Below are positions 8,620 through 17,820 of a stretch of DNA of 64,000 nt, one piece after another. Source of the stretch: Rhodothermales bacterium (GTDB taxonomy: Bacteria; Bacteroidota; Rhodothermia; Rhodothermales; Bin80). Numbering within the stretch: position 1 is the stretch's first letter; every line of letters begins with the position of its first letter. The position numbers were made by a program, and so were the translations under genes. The stretch spans positions 1 through 64,000 of the forward strand of contig JANQES010000063.1 in the NCBI GenBank assembly GCA_028278205.1, read 5' to 3'. The notes under the pieces are model-generated. The model was not told the origin of the DNA and did not search any database. It worked only from the letters and a program-made list of their open reading frames with translations.

Positions 8620-8649
8620 GCAAAGGGCGGTCGAAAGACGGCCCTTTGC
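8620..8649 (+). terminator. Strong stem-loop after Gly-rich peptide 3
   Basis: GCAAAGGGC (8620-8628) pairs perfectly with GCCCTTTGC (8641-8649), and an inner GTC/GAC pair closes a GAAA tetraloop. It lacks a long T-run. It closes the peptide array before the DUF58 gene. Confidence 0.65.
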
Positions 8650-8843
8650 TCGTCCTTATAGACACAAAAATGGCAAAAACATAACCTCACTCGCCTAGTT
8701 TTCTTTGAGGATGTGCTAAATTTTATTTCGGGAGTTGTGGTTTTATCGTGCGGGAAACCTGCAATTCCTGCTCGTTTTAGCCAAAAACCCGATCATCGGC
8801 CATCCGGCATCAGCATCGCCCAAAAATCGATGACGCTTGACTC

Positions 8844-9779
8844 ATGACTGATAACCGTACACCGGATTCAACAACAGTCGCCCCTATGTCTGTCTTAGCG
8901 GAAGAAGATTTTGCGGCTTTGAACCGGATGATCTACAACTATCGCCGGTACCTCTTCAGCGGGATCATCGATGAGTATTTGCACCGGCGGCGAGGCAGCA
9001 GCCATGAGTTTTACGACTACAAAGCCTTCACCCGGGGCGACGACCCGCGCCACATCAACTGGAACGGGTACCTGCGCCATGGCAAGCTGTTCACGAAGAC
9101 CTTCCACGAAGAAGCCTACTTCCACCTGCACCTGCTCATCGACAACAGCGGCTCGATGTCGTTTTTGAGAGATAAGCCGCCTGCCGTCGTCCGGCTTGCC
9201 AGCGCGATGGCCTACATCGCCTTTGCCATTCGGCTGCCGGTGGCGGTGTCGCTGTTGTGCCGGCGCGGGGACCACCCGGCGTATCTGCCGGCCCGCACCC
9301 TCGATGCCGTCGCGGCCTTTGTAGCACGCGGCCTGGAGACCGAAGACACCGCCCCCACAGACGCCGCCCACCTCGCCGAGGCTGTGGATGATTACGGACG
9401 GCGGCATCACCGCCAGTCGGGGATCGTGCTGCTGATCTCGGACTTTTTGTATGAGCCGTCGGCGCTCAACCGCATCCTTCAGAGCTTGCTTCGCTACAAC
9501 TTCGAAGTCCGGGCCGTCCACGTCGTCTCGCAGCAGGAGCGCCGGCCGAGCCCGCAACTGGTCGAGACACCGGTGCGTATCCGCGACGTGGAAACGGGCG
9601 AGGAGCGCGTCGTCTTTTTCAAACGAAGCGACTACGAAGCCAGCTATCAGGCTCACCTCGACGCCGTAGACCGGGTCTTGCGCGAAAACCAAATGCCGGT
9701 GCTCCGGTTGTATGCCGATGAACCCGTCGTTCCGTTCATCCGGCGGCATATGTTGGATTTGAGCATCGTGCGCCATTGA
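8844..9779 (+). CDS. DUF58 protein (vWA-like MoxR partner)
   Basis: A 311-residue soluble protein of the DUF58 family, the standard cytoplasmic partner of MoxR ATPases. The family core is present: RRGSSHEFYDYKAFTRGDDP, then RHINWNGYLRHGKLFTKTFHEE (about residues 50-92). A vWA-like fold follows, starting at LLIDNSGSMSF (about 95), where DNSGS is an intact metal-binding DxSxS motif. There are no membrane segments. ATG at 8844 is chosen; a second Met at codon 15 is possible. A short heptamer-repeat gap separates it from the BatA-like gene, so the two are probably one operon. Confidence 0.9.
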   Translation: MTDNRTPDSTTVAPMSVLAEEDFAALNRMIYNYRRYLFSGIIDEYLHRRRGSSHEFYDYKAFTRGDDPRHINWNGYLRHGKLFTKTFHEEAYFHLHLLIDNSGSMSFLRDKPPAVVRLASAMAYIAFAIRLPVAVSLLCRRGDHPAYLPARTLDAVAAFVARGLETEDTAPTDAAHLAEAVDDYGRRHHRQSGIVLLISDFLYEPSALNRILQSLLRYNFEVRAVHVVSQQERRPSPQLVETPVRIRDVETGEERVVFFKRSDYEASYQAHLDAVDRVLRENQMPVLRLYADEPVVPFIRRHMLDLSIVRH

Positions 9780-9785
9780 GGTATA

Positions 9786-9851
9786 GGCAAATTGCAAAGG
9801 GCAAATGGCAATTTGTGCTTGCTTGCCCATTTGCCTTTTGCCTATTTGCTC
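9786..9851. repeat. GCAAATG heptamer hairpin filling the DUF58-BatA gap
   Basis: GGCAAAT/TGCAAAG/GGCAAAT/GGCAATT at seven-base spacing, then the inverted GCCCATT/TGCCTTT/TGCCTAT. It begins seven bases after the stop of the DUF58 gene and ends twelve bases before the next ATG. It is related to the repeat at 2871-2990. Confidence 0.8.
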
Positions 9852-9863
9852 TCTCACTTCCCC

Positions 9864-11834
9864 ATGTACCTGTTCCTGCTAACGACACTCGCCGTGATCC
9901 CTTTTCTGCTCAACCGCCGGGTGCGGGAGCAGGTGACGGTGTCGTCGCTCTACTATTATCAATTGCTCTTCAATAAAAAGGTTAAGACCGGGGCGGGGCC
10001 GGAGAAATTTACGTGGGAGCAATGGCTGCCCATTCTGATTCTTTTGCTGATGACGGCGGCGCTGATCTTTTACGTCAGCGAGTTTAAGGATTACAGGCGG
10101 ATGGTCGTGGTGATCGACGGCGCGGCGCGGATGCAGATGCGCGAGGACGACGGCACGCGCTTCGAGGCCGCCGTGACGCAGGCGAAGGCGACGATCCGCG
10201 CGGAGACGCCGGACGAGGTGATGATCATCGCCGCCGAGGCGACGCCGCGTGTGGCGCTGCCGTTCTCGCGCGACGCCGGCGCCTGGGATCGCGCGCTGGA
10301 GAGTCTCCGGCCCGTCGATACCGGGGCGGATCTGACGGCGGCGCTCATCGCCGCCGCCGCCGCCGTCAAATCGCCGGAGGGCGGGGCGATCTTTTTCTTT
10401 TCGGACGCGCGCATTCCGGATCCGTTTCTGCCCGGCAACCCGTGGCAAAACATCCATCCCATCACGATCTCGACACGCCAGCAGGACAACGTGGGGATTA
10501 CGGGATTTAATGATGACAAAGGGATTGTGGCGGGGCAGCCTTTTTTCATCGATGTCAAAAATTTTTCGGATAAACCGCAGACGCTCATGGTGGTCCTGCG
10601 CGATGAGCAGGAGCAGGCGGTCGGGAGATCGGTGGCGATGACGTTGGAGGCGGGCGAGCGGCGGCGGCACCTCATCGACAGCGACCGGCGAGCGGCGCTC
10701 GACGAGCATCCCGGCCACTTCACCGTCGAACTCGACCTCGACGATGCGCTGCCGCTGGACAACGTCGTCTACGGACACGTGGCGACGCAGGACCGGCCTC
10801 GTCTGTTTTTGATCACCTCAGACACGCGGCTCGACCGGGCTGTCTCGGTGTTCGCGGAATTCAACGGCTATGATTTCGTTCGCCTTGCGCCGGGTCAGTA
10901 TGCCGGGCGGGATTTCAACCCGGAGGACCGGCTGGTCTTTCATCGCTTTTACCCGAACGACCTGGCCCGGCACGCGGCAGTGCTCGTCGGTCCCGGCGGC
11001 GATCTGGCGCGGCTGGCGCAGCGGTATCAACTGGCCTTCCCGGCGCTCGCGCATCCCGTGTTCGACGGGGTGAATCTGGATTTCTTCGGCCCGACGGCCT
11101 CGCCCGACGCCCCGGCAGCCTGGGCCGGCGATCCGCGCCTGTCGGACCTGCGCCAGACGCCCTACTACGGCCTCGTCTATGTCTCCGAAAGCGATGCAGC
11201 GACGACGCTCCTGGGGCTGCGCGACGACATCTTCGTCGCGCCTTCCAATCCGGCTTACAATCAGGAGCGCGAGCAGGTGGCCCTGAAGCTCCTTTTCAAC
11301 GTGCTGGCGCGGCACGTCGATGCCGGGGCCGCATCCGCGTTGGGCCTCTACCGCACGGGCGACCTGATCCCACTGCCGAAGCTCGACCCGGACTCATTTT
11401 CCGATTTCACCGTCGCCGAGCCGGGCGATTCGATCCGGACACTCGATGCGGAGACAGAAGCGTTCTTGAGCCGCTATGCCGGCGTCCACATGGTGTCTCA
11501 AGAAGCAGCGTCGGCGACGGTGCTGGTCAATTTTCTCGACGAAAATCAGTCGGCGCCCGGCGCTACGCTCGCGCTGGATCAACGCCTGCTCGCGGCGCTG
11601 GATACGCAGCTTGCGCAGGGCCAATCGCTGCTGCGGACGCGTCCGGCGGCGTGGTTGCTGCTGCTGCTCCTGGCGCTCCTCGCCGCCGACTGGCTGTATT
11701 TGTTCAAGCCGTGGCAGGGTAAATCGGTGGATGAAGAGGTGACGGAAATTGTAGATGAGGCAGCGATAGAAGCCCGGCGCCGCCCGGCCCTAAAGAGCCG
11801 GGCTCAGCGTTCAAGGACGCCTTCGGCGCCCTGA
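9864..11834 (+). CDS. BatA-like membrane protein with degenerate vWA domain
   Basis: A 656-residue membrane protein. The N-terminus MYLFLLTTLAVIPFLLNRR matches the BatA/aerotolerance N-terminal segment, a membrane hairpin completed by LPILILLLMTAALIFYV (about residues 55-72). A vWA-like domain begins at MVVVIDGAARMQ (about 80), but the metal site reads DGAAR rather than DxSxS, so metal binding is probably lost. A long extracytoplasmic part follows, then a last membrane span AAWLLLLLLALLAADWLYLF near residue 600 and a short charged tail. ATG 9864 is chosen because the BatA-type N-terminus starts there; the frame upstream is repeat. It is likely a fixed scaffold for the DUF58/MoxR machinery. 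Confidence 0.85.
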   Translation: MYLFLLTTLAVIPFLLNRRVREQVTVSSLYYYQLLFNKKVKTGAGPEKFTWEQWLPILILLLMTAALIFYVSEFKDYRRMVVVIDGAARMQMREDDGTRFEAAVTQAKATIRAETPDEVMIIAAEATPRVALPFSRDAGAWDRALESLRPVDTGADLTAALIAAAAAVKSPEGGAIFFFSDARIPDPFLPGNPWQNIHPITISTRQQDNVGITGFNDDKGIVAGQPFFIDVKNFSDKPQTLMVVLRDEQEQAVGRSVAMTLEAGERRRHLIDSDRRAALDEHPGHFTVELDLDDALPLDNVVYGHVATQDRPRLFLITSDTRLDRAVSVFAEFNGYDFVRLAPGQYAGRDFNPEDRLVFHRFYPNDLARHAAVLVGPGGDLARLAQRYQLAFPALAHPVFDGVNLDFFGPTASPDAPAAWAGDPRLSDLRQTPYYGLVYVSESDAATTLLGLRDDIFVAPSNPAYNQEREQVALKLLFNVLARHVDAGAASALGLYRTGDLIPLPKLDPDSFSDFTVAEPGDSIRTLDAETEAFLSRYAGVHMVSQEAASATVLVNFLDENQSAPGATLALDQRLLAALDTQLAQGQSLLRTRPAAWLLLLLLALLAADWLYLFKPWQGKSVDEEVTEIVDEAAIEARRRPALKSRAQRSRTPSAP

Positions 11835-11917
11835 GATCAGGCCCATCGGGCCTTCAGCAATGAGCCCGGTGATTTATCGCCGGGCGACGTTTAGAAAACC
11901 AAAAACCGCACAAAACC

Positions 11918-14677
11918 ATGCCGGCATCCCTCCTACAAATACTCGGCCTTCTCGCGGCGGTGGCGGGCGTCGTGGTGATGGTGTGGGTGTATCGGAACGG
12001 GCGGTTTTTGGGGAAGCAGTACGGCCTCGGCAGCCTGCTCGCCCGCGCAGCGCCGCAGGGTGACGGGCGGCCCTATCAGCGGCTTTTTTGTGTGGCGCTG
12101 CACGCTGCCGTCACCGGGCTGTTGGCGGCGGCTTTTTATGGATGCGCCACGCACGCCTTCCAGCAAATCCCGAAGGCTGAAAAGTCGTCCGTCGTCTTCG
12201 CCGTCGATGCGTCCAACAGCATGAGCGAGGCTGAGACGCAGGCGTGGGTGCGGCGGCAGATCGGGCGGTATTATGCAGCCTGGGACGATCAGGCCGACAT
12301 GGCGGGCATCGTCTTCGGCGGCACGCCGCAGGTGCTCTTCGCCACCGGAGACGCGCCCGATTTCGACGCCAACGACGGGGATTTTCAGCCCGAAATCACC
12401 AATCTCCAGGGCGCCTTGCGCCTGGCTGCCGCGCTGCAACTGCCTGCTGCCGACAAGAAAATCGTCTTCTTCACCGATGGCCGCGCCTCCGTAGGCGACG
12501 CGCGCAAGGAAGCGTATCACCTGCGCGAGCGTGGCATCGCGGTCTATCCGGCGGTGCCGCCTGGCTTCGGCGCGCAGCCGGAGACGGCGGCGGACGGCGC
12601 GCGCGCCGGGGCGCTGCGGATGCCGGCGGTGGTGCATGCCGGCGAGGCGTTCCAATGGGCGCTGCTGCTGCCGAAGCGGCTGGCGGCGCGACACGGTCAA
12701 GAAGCGCAGGTAGAGGTGTACGTCGATGGGCGGAAACGGCAGGAGGCGATGGTCGTCTGGGATCGCGCGAAGCGCCTCGTCGAGCACGTCGTGCAGGTGG
12801 ATGACCCCGGCGTGCATTACCTGCGGGTGGCGTTTGAGGGAGCAGAAACGCTGGTCTACGACGGCTTCGTGACGGCGTTGCCCAGACCGCGAATCCTGTT
12901 GTTGGAAAACGCCGGCTCCGGGCTGGCCGAGGCGCTGCGACAACGGCAGTTCGAGGTCGAAGTGCGCGCGGGCGAGGAGTTCGAGTTGGGATGGGCTGAA
13001 TTGCAGGGCTTCGACGTGATTTTCCTCAACGACATCCCCACCGATGCGCTGGCGGGCGACGCGCCGTTCAACCTGGTCGATGCCGTCCGTGAGCAGGGCA
13101 AGGGGCTGGTCTACAGCCTGGGACCGCGCAGCGCCGAGGGCAACTTCAAGCAGAGTCCGCTCTACGACATCCTGCCGATGGAATTCGACAAAGAGGAGGA
13201 TCCCGATCAGTTCAAAATCTCCCTCTGCATCGCCATCGACAACTCCGGCAGCATGAGCTTTCGCGGGCTCGACAAAGCCGCTCAGTCGTTGATTCGATCC
13301 TGGGATAACATGAGCCAGATCGAGGAATTGTGCCTGTTCACCTTCAACACCAGGGCCGGCTGGCAGACGCCGCAACAGCCCGCGCCGTACGACACGCAGA
13401 CCCTCCTGAGCAAGCTCGAAAACCTCCAGGCCGGCGGCGGCGGCATCAACGTCAAGCCCGCGCTTGAGACGGCCTACCGCGCCATGCAAAACGCCGCGCA
13501 CAACCGGCACGTGCTCCTGATCACCGACCTCGAAGATTCGCCCACCATCGTCGATAGCCCGTCGATGGCGCGCGCGGCCCACGAACGCGACGGCATCACC
13601 ACGCACGTGCTCGCCATCGGCGACCGGGGCGTTTATTATCGGGACGATCTCAAACGCATCGCCGAGGAAGGGCAGGGCACCTACAAAGAGCTTTCGAAAG
13701 CCGACAACCGGATCACGCAGGTGACGTGGAAAGGCATGGCGCCCAAACCCGAACCCTACAAACGCGAATCCATTCAACCCGAAAAAAACGACGAAAGCCC
13801 CCTGCTCAACGGCATCCCCGACGCCCTGCCGGCCACCAACGGCTTCACCGCGATGACGGCCAAAGAGGGCGCCCGCAACGTGCTGACGATGACCAGCGAC
13901 GACAAAACCTACTCCGGCCTCGCCCACTGGCTCCAGGGCACCGGACGCGTCGCGATGGTCAATGCCGGCGTCGAAGAATCGGGAGGATGGCACGGCTGGC
14001 AATACGTCGATAAACTCTGGTCGCAGACGCTGCGATGGGCCACCAGCGCCGAGGCCCAGACGCCCTACCTCGAACAGGCCCGCCCCGGCGACGGCTTCTT
14101 CGAACTGACGTTCTCGCGCAAACTCAACCACACCTCCGCAGCCCGGCCCGTGACTATCGAGATCCTCGAAAAAGGCGGCGAGACGGTCGAGCTGGCGCTG
14201 GCGAAAACGAGCGAAGACGTCTACGTGGGCCGGTACGCGCCGGAGGCATCCGGGCGCGTGTGGATCCGGCTGTTGGATCAGGCCGGGCAGGAAATCCAGG
14301 CTGGCGATTATTACCTTCCGGCGGCGCAGGCCACCCCCGCCGCGCGCGGCGAGACGGTCGATTACACCGCCGATCTGGCGCTGCTCGAAGCCATCGCCAC
14401 AATCACCGGCGGGGCGGTTTTGACGAGCGAAGAGGCCGACCCCGGCGCCATCCCGCTGCGGGCGGTCGAAGCCCCGGCGGAGGCGGGGGCGTTTTCGCTG
14501 TTCAACCTGTGGCCGCTGTTCATCGTCCTGGCAATGGGGCTGTATTGGCTGGAAATAGCCGTCCGCAACGACCTGCGCCCGCGCGACGTCAAGAAATCGT
14601 ACCCGGTCTTTGGGAAGCTGATCGTGGAGAAAGCGAAGGCAGGGTGGGGGATGATGAAAGGGCAAAAGGGGGGATGA
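11918..14677 (+). CDS. Large membrane protein with two vWA domains and an amidotransferase-like middle
   Basis: A 919-residue protein. Two N-terminal membrane spans (about residues 4-23 and 57-80) lead into vWA domain 1 (VVFAVDASNSMSEAE, from about 90). A long extracytoplasmic region includes a Rossmann-like glutamine-amidotransferase-like part starting RILLLENAGSGLAEAL (about 325). vWA domain 2 begins at SLCIAIDNSGSMSFRG (about 435), and a final membrane span lies at about 862-882. Both vWA domains keep the DxSxS metal site, unlike the BatA-like neighbour. This order resembles the membrane vWA/GATase-like proteins found beside BatA and DUF58 in aerotolerance-type operons. It is probably the functional vWA arm of the locus. 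Confidence 0.85.
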   Translation: MPASLLQILGLLAAVAGVVVMVWVYRNGRFLGKQYGLGSLLARAAPQGDGRPYQRLFCVALHAAVTGLLAAAFYGCATHAFQQIPKAEKSSVVFAVDASNSMSEAETQAWVRRQIGRYYAAWDDQADMAGIVFGGTPQVLFATGDAPDFDANDGDFQPEITNLQGALRLAAALQLPAADKKIVFFTDGRASVGDARKEAYHLRERGIAVYPAVPPGFGAQPETAADGARAGALRMPAVVHAGEAFQWALLLPKRLAARHGQEAQVEVYVDGRKRQEAMVVWDRAKRLVEHVVQVDDPGVHYLRVAFEGAETLVYDGFVTALPRPRILLLENAGSGLAEALRQRQFEVEVRAGEEFELGWAELQGFDVIFLNDIPTDALAGDAPFNLVDAVREQGKGLVYSLGPRSAEGNFKQSPLYDILPMEFDKEEDPDQFKISLCIAIDNSGSMSFRGLDKAAQSLIRSWDNMSQIEELCLFTFNTRAGWQTPQQPAPYDTQTLLSKLENLQAGGGGINVKPALETAYRAMQNAAHNRHVLLITDLEDSPTIVDSPSMARAAHERDGITTHVLAIGDRGVYYRDDLKRIAEEGQGTYKELSKADNRITQVTWKGMAPKPEPYKRESIQPEKNDESPLLNGIPDALPATNGFTAMTAKEGARNVLTMTSDDKTYSGLAHWLQGTGRVAMVNAGVEESGGWHGWQYVDKLWSQTLRWATSAEAQTPYLEQARPGDGFFELTFSRKLNHTSAARPVTIEILEKGGETVELALAKTSEDVYVGRYAPEASGRVWIRLLDQAGQEIQAGDYYLPAAQATPAARGETVDYTADLALLEAIATITGGAVLTSEEADPGAIPLRAVEAPAEAGAFSLFNLWPLFIVLAMGLYWLEIAVRNDLRPRDVKKSYPVFGKLIVEKAKAGWGMMKGQKGG

Positions 14678-15029
14678 ATTTTGGATTTTAGATTTTGGAT
14701 TTTGGATTGGTAGCTTACCGATCCGTGTGCAGCAAACGAATAGAATGCGGCACCCTCAAATTAAAAAAATCTGGTTCCCATGCTCTGCGTGGACACGAGC
14801 TGAAGGCGACTGACGAAGTAAACCCAGAACCGGAACGCTCTGCGTTCCAAAACGCCGCGTATCGGGCGCAGAGCGCCCTAAATCTGCATTCCCACGGAGG
14901 ACCGTGGGAACGAGCAACGTAGTTGGGGAATGAACCAGGCCACAGCGCCCTCAACCGGCACAGCTTTTCCGGCTACCTGACCCGCATGAAATCAACAATC
15001 CAAAATCTAAAATCCAAAATCCAAAATCG
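14678..15029. repeat. Intergenic gap bounded by inverted AAAATCC heptamer arms
   Basis: The left arm (14678-14710) is ATTTTGG/ATTTTAG/ATTTTGG/ATTTTGG and begins on the base after the upstream stop codon. The right arm (14996-15029), its inverse, ends directly before the ATG at 15030. Between them lies another repeat: GTTCCCATGCTCTGCGTGG, the motif GACTGACGAAGTAAA (14808-14822), and an inverted CCCACGGAGGACCGTGGGAACG. I see no gene in this 352-base stretch. Confidence 0.8.
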
Positions 15030-16280
15030 ATGAACCCGCTCTGGAAAAAGAGCCCGCCGCAGACCGCCCTCGACGCCTCGCTCGTGGCGGCGGTGGAGGA
15101 GGTGCGCCGGAGCATCGAAGGGCTCACGGGCGACGACGAGGCGGCGGCGCATCATATGCCGAAGACGCTGGTCCGGGTGGACGACGTCGAACAGTTCGGC
15201 GTGCTGGCTTTCGCCTTCGACGACCCGGCCATGGCGATGGCGTCTAACAGGCCGCTCGACGGGTTCCGGCCTGAAGTCTACCGGCTCTTTCTGGCCTGCG
15301 CCCGCGCCCGCCTCGACTTCCTCAACCGCTACACCGTCGCCGAGACGTGGGATGCTGCAACGCCGACGCGGCCTTCGAAAGCCGTGTTCACGGCGCTGGT
15401 TTATCTGCACAACTTGTGGGTGCTCTGCACCGACGAACACGCCGGCCTGCAAGGGCTCTACCGCGACAAGTCGATCATCGGCTTCTACGAACCGCTCTAC
15501 GCCTTTCCCGAATCGATCCACGCACAGCGGCCCTCGTTTCGCTTCGACGATCTGGTGATCATCCACGCGGCGGTGCTGCGTTTTCTGGAGATCTACGGCG
15601 CGCGGCTGATGCCCATCGGCGAACCCTCGCATTTCGAAGATCCCCTCCGCCTCTACGCCGCCATGCGAAGCCGCCACCCGGTGCTGCTGCTCATGCTCGA
15701 CCAGTTGATCGCGCTGAGCCCGCTCTCGCGGCTGTGGTTCTTGCCGGGCGGCCCGCCCTATTTCGACGCCGCCTGGGCCGATGCCCGGCGCTGGGCCGAA
15801 GGCTGCGCGTCGCTGTTCAGCCGCGCGGCGCGGCCTCTGCTGATGACCCTGGCAGATTATCTCGTCTTCACCCTCTTCCAACCCACCACTCGCGAGGCAG
15901 ACGGCGACGACTGGAAAAGCCGCTACCAGATGCAGCCGCGCCTCGATGCCCTGCGCCTGTTCAATCAGTTTTTAGCCCATACCGAAGTGCTCTACAGCAA
16001 GTACCCCGCCTATGTTGATTTCCGCGTCTTATGCTGCTACTATTTCTACCAATCCAGCCTGCCGATTGCCGCCGAGAACTACCTCCGAGGCCGCCAGGCT
16101 CGCGAGGCCGGCGGCGTCCTTACCTTCCTCCAGCATTGCCGCTGGATCGCCGAGCCCGAACGCCCGGCCCCGGCACCCGGCGGCGACACCCTCGACGCCA
16201 CCCTCCGCCGCATGCGAACCCGCCTCATCGAAGCAGATTTCGACGAGCAATGCAGGAGGTTGTTGGAAACGGGGGCGTAA
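15030..16280 (+). CDS. Unrecognised 416-residue protein of the MoxR locus
   Basis: Not recognised. The sequence is rich in Ala, Leu, Arg and aromatic residues and reads as all-helical and soluble; no signal peptide, membrane span or nucleotide-binding motif is seen. Distinct stretches include LYRDKSIIGFYEPLYAFPES and LLMLDQLIALSPLSRLWFLP. Placed between the double-vWA protein and the second MoxR ATPase, in the same direction, it is probably an accessory subunit such as those called bpX in MoxR-vWA-beta-propeller systems; this is inference from position. The ATG at 15030 follows the repeat arm directly, with no Shine-Dalgarno sequence. Confidence 0.75.
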   Translation: MNPLWKKSPPQTALDASLVAAVEEVRRSIEGLTGDDEAAAHHMPKTLVRVDDVEQFGVLAFAFDDPAMAMASNRPLDGFRPEVYRLFLACARARLDFLNRYTVAETWDAATPTRPSKAVFTALVYLHNLWVLCTDEHAGLQGLYRDKSIIGFYEPLYAFPESIHAQRPSFRFDDLVIIHAAVLRFLEIYGARLMPIGEPSHFEDPLRLYAAMRSRHPVLLLMLDQLIALSPLSRLWFLPGGPPYFDAAWADARRWAEGCASLFSRAARPLLMTLADYLVFTLFQPTTREADGDDWKSRYQMQPRLDALRLFNQFLAHTEVLYSKYPAYVDFRVLCCYYFYQSSLPIAAENYLRGRQAREAGGVLTFLQHCRWIAEPERPAPAPGGDTLDATLRRMRTRLIEADFDEQCRRLLETGA

Positions 16281-16310
16281 TATTTGAGCGCGTTCGCGTT
16301 GAATCTGGCA

Positions 16311-16383
16311 TTCGTACTGCGTACTTCGTATTGCGTATGTTGTGGCGCCCTTACGAAGTACGCAGTACGCAATACGAAGTATC
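16311..16383. repeat. TACGCAG heptamer hairpin
   Basis: TACTGCG/TACTTCG/TATTGCG (16315-16335) faces TACGAAG/TACGCAG/TACGCAA/TACGAAG (16352-16379). This third unit sequence keeps the same seven-base period and inverted layout as the other gaps. It precedes the second MoxR gene. Confidence 0.8.
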
Positions 16384-16429
16384 TTAATCCGTCAGACATG
16401 GCGAAAGCTTATCAGTAATCCCAATCCTC

Positions 16430-17665
16430 ATGCCCACCCCGTTATCGAAAATCATCGCTGACCGGGATGCGTTTGCCCGGATGAAGAGCGAGGATGTCTA
16501 CCGCATCACGCTGGGGTTCATCCAGAAGCATTATCACCACGCGCTGCGGCGCGTGCAGCATCTGGAACAGCATCTGCGAGACCTGTTCGTCGGCGAGAAT
16601 ATGGCCGACAACATCCGGATGTTGATCGCCTGTGCGGTGGCGCAGGAGCCGGTCTTGTTCGTCGGCGGGCCGGGGCTGGCCAAGACCGAGCTAGCCATCG
16701 CTTTTTACGAGAGCACCGGGCTGCGCAAACCCACGCGGGACGACGGCGCGGACGCCGAAGACGACGTCCGCGCGGCCAATAAATATTATGAATACCTGCT
16801 GAGCGCCTTCACGCTGCCCGAAGAATTGTTCGGCCCCTACGACGTGCAACTGCTGGCCGAGGGCCGGTTCAAACGCCGCAACGACAACATGCTCACCGGC
16901 AACGGCGTGCGCGGCTGCTTCCTCGACGAAGTCTTTCGCGGATCGTCGAACATCCTCAACACGATGCTTACGCTCATCAACGAGCGGCGCTACTTCGACG
17001 ACGGCGTGTTCCACCAGTCGGATCTGGCGGTGATCATCGGCGCCAGCAACACCACGCCGACGGTGGCCACGACGAGCTTTTCGGGCAGCGTGCAACTGCC
17101 GAGCAAGACCGGCAACGAACTGCTGGCTTTCTACGACCGCTTCACGATCCGCCTGCATTTTCGCTATCCGGAGGCCGAGAAGATGGGCGAGAACGTCAAG
17201 ACGTCGGATTATTACAAGATCCGGGAAAAGAGCGTCGCGCGGGAACAGTACAAGCTCGTACGGGGTCAGCCTTTTAATTTCCAGAAGGATGCCGAGGACA
17301 AAAAGCTCGAAATGCCGTCAATCAACGATCTGCTGCTGCTGAGCCGGATTCTGTTTCCTTCGACCCAAGAGCACGGCGTCATCGCCCGGCCTTCGGAAGG
17401 GTGGATCGAACGGTTTTTGAAGCTGGGGATGCACCTGGCCAACCTGGAGACGAGCCTCGTGCGCATCTCGCCGCGTAAGATGACGCGCCTGGAAAAACTC
17501 TCCTACGCCCTGGCCCTGCTCGACCACCCCGCCGGCGAACCCGACCGCCCCATCACCGTCGGCGATGCGCACCTGGCTGTGTTCAAACACATCTGGGAGA
17601 ATGAACAGTTTGACGATCAGCTAACCCGCGACGTGGATCAGGCCCTCGAACGATTCGGGCACTGA
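16430..17665 (+). CDS. MoxR-family AAA+ ATPase 2 (RavA-like)
   Basis: A 411-residue AAA+ ATPase, clearly different from MoxR 1. Walker A is GGPGLAKTE (about residues 79-87). A loop LSAFTLPEELFGPYDVQLL follows, then Walker B CFLDEVFRGSSNILNTMLTL with NERRYFDDG (about 162-190), and sensor 1 IIGASN (about 204). The FRGSS..LN.ML..INER.Y signature is characteristic of the RavA branch, not of MoxR proper. A 30-residue acidic insertion (DDGADAEDDVRAANKYYEY) precedes the loop. In RavA systems the partner is a vWA protein; here the candidates are the double-vWA protein upstream or the unknown proteins downstream. Two MoxR types in one locus is unusual. Confidence 0.93.
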   Translation: MPTPLSKIIADRDAFARMKSEDVYRITLGFIQKHYHHALRRVQHLEQHLRDLFVGENMADNIRMLIACAVAQEPVLFVGGPGLAKTELAIAFYESTGLRKPTRDDGADAEDDVRAANKYYEYLLSAFTLPEELFGPYDVQLLAEGRFKRRNDNMLTGNGVRGCFLDEVFRGSSNILNTMLTLINERRYFDDGVFHQSDLAVIIGASNTTPTVATTSFSGSVQLPSKTGNELLAFYDRFTIRLHFRYPEAEKMGENVKTSDYYKIREKSVAREQYKLVRGQPFNFQKDAEDKKLEMPSINDLLLLSRILFPSTQEHGVIARPSEGWIERFLKLGMHLANLETSLVRISPRKMTRLEKLSYALALLDHPAGEPDRPITVGDAHLAVFKHIWENEQFDDQLTRDVDQALERFGH

Positions 17666-17820
17666 TTTTGGATTTTAGATTTTGGATTTTGGATTGTTAT
17701 CCTGATAGTTCTTCATTTGACGAAAACACCGCGACGGTTGGAAAATCTGTGGCCTATTGATGTGCTCAAAACGGATCAGTAAATGACCAATCCAAAATCC
17801 AAAATCCAAAATCCAAATTC
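17666..17820. repeat. Inverted AAAATCC heptamer arms around the gap after MoxR 2
   Basis: The left arm (17666-17696, TTTTGGATTTTAGATTTTGG...) begins immediately after the MoxR 2 stop. The right arm (17787-17820) is four AATCCAA-type units. The next gene's ATG (17783) lies at the edge of the right arm, so the arm is translated. The centre contains CCGCGACGGTTGGA, also found inside the similar gap at 34180. Confidence 0.8.

Noticed and set aside
14678..15029. Possible CRISPR array
   Set aside because: The repeats are seven bases, directly adjacent and inverted, without unique spacers; no cas genes are present.
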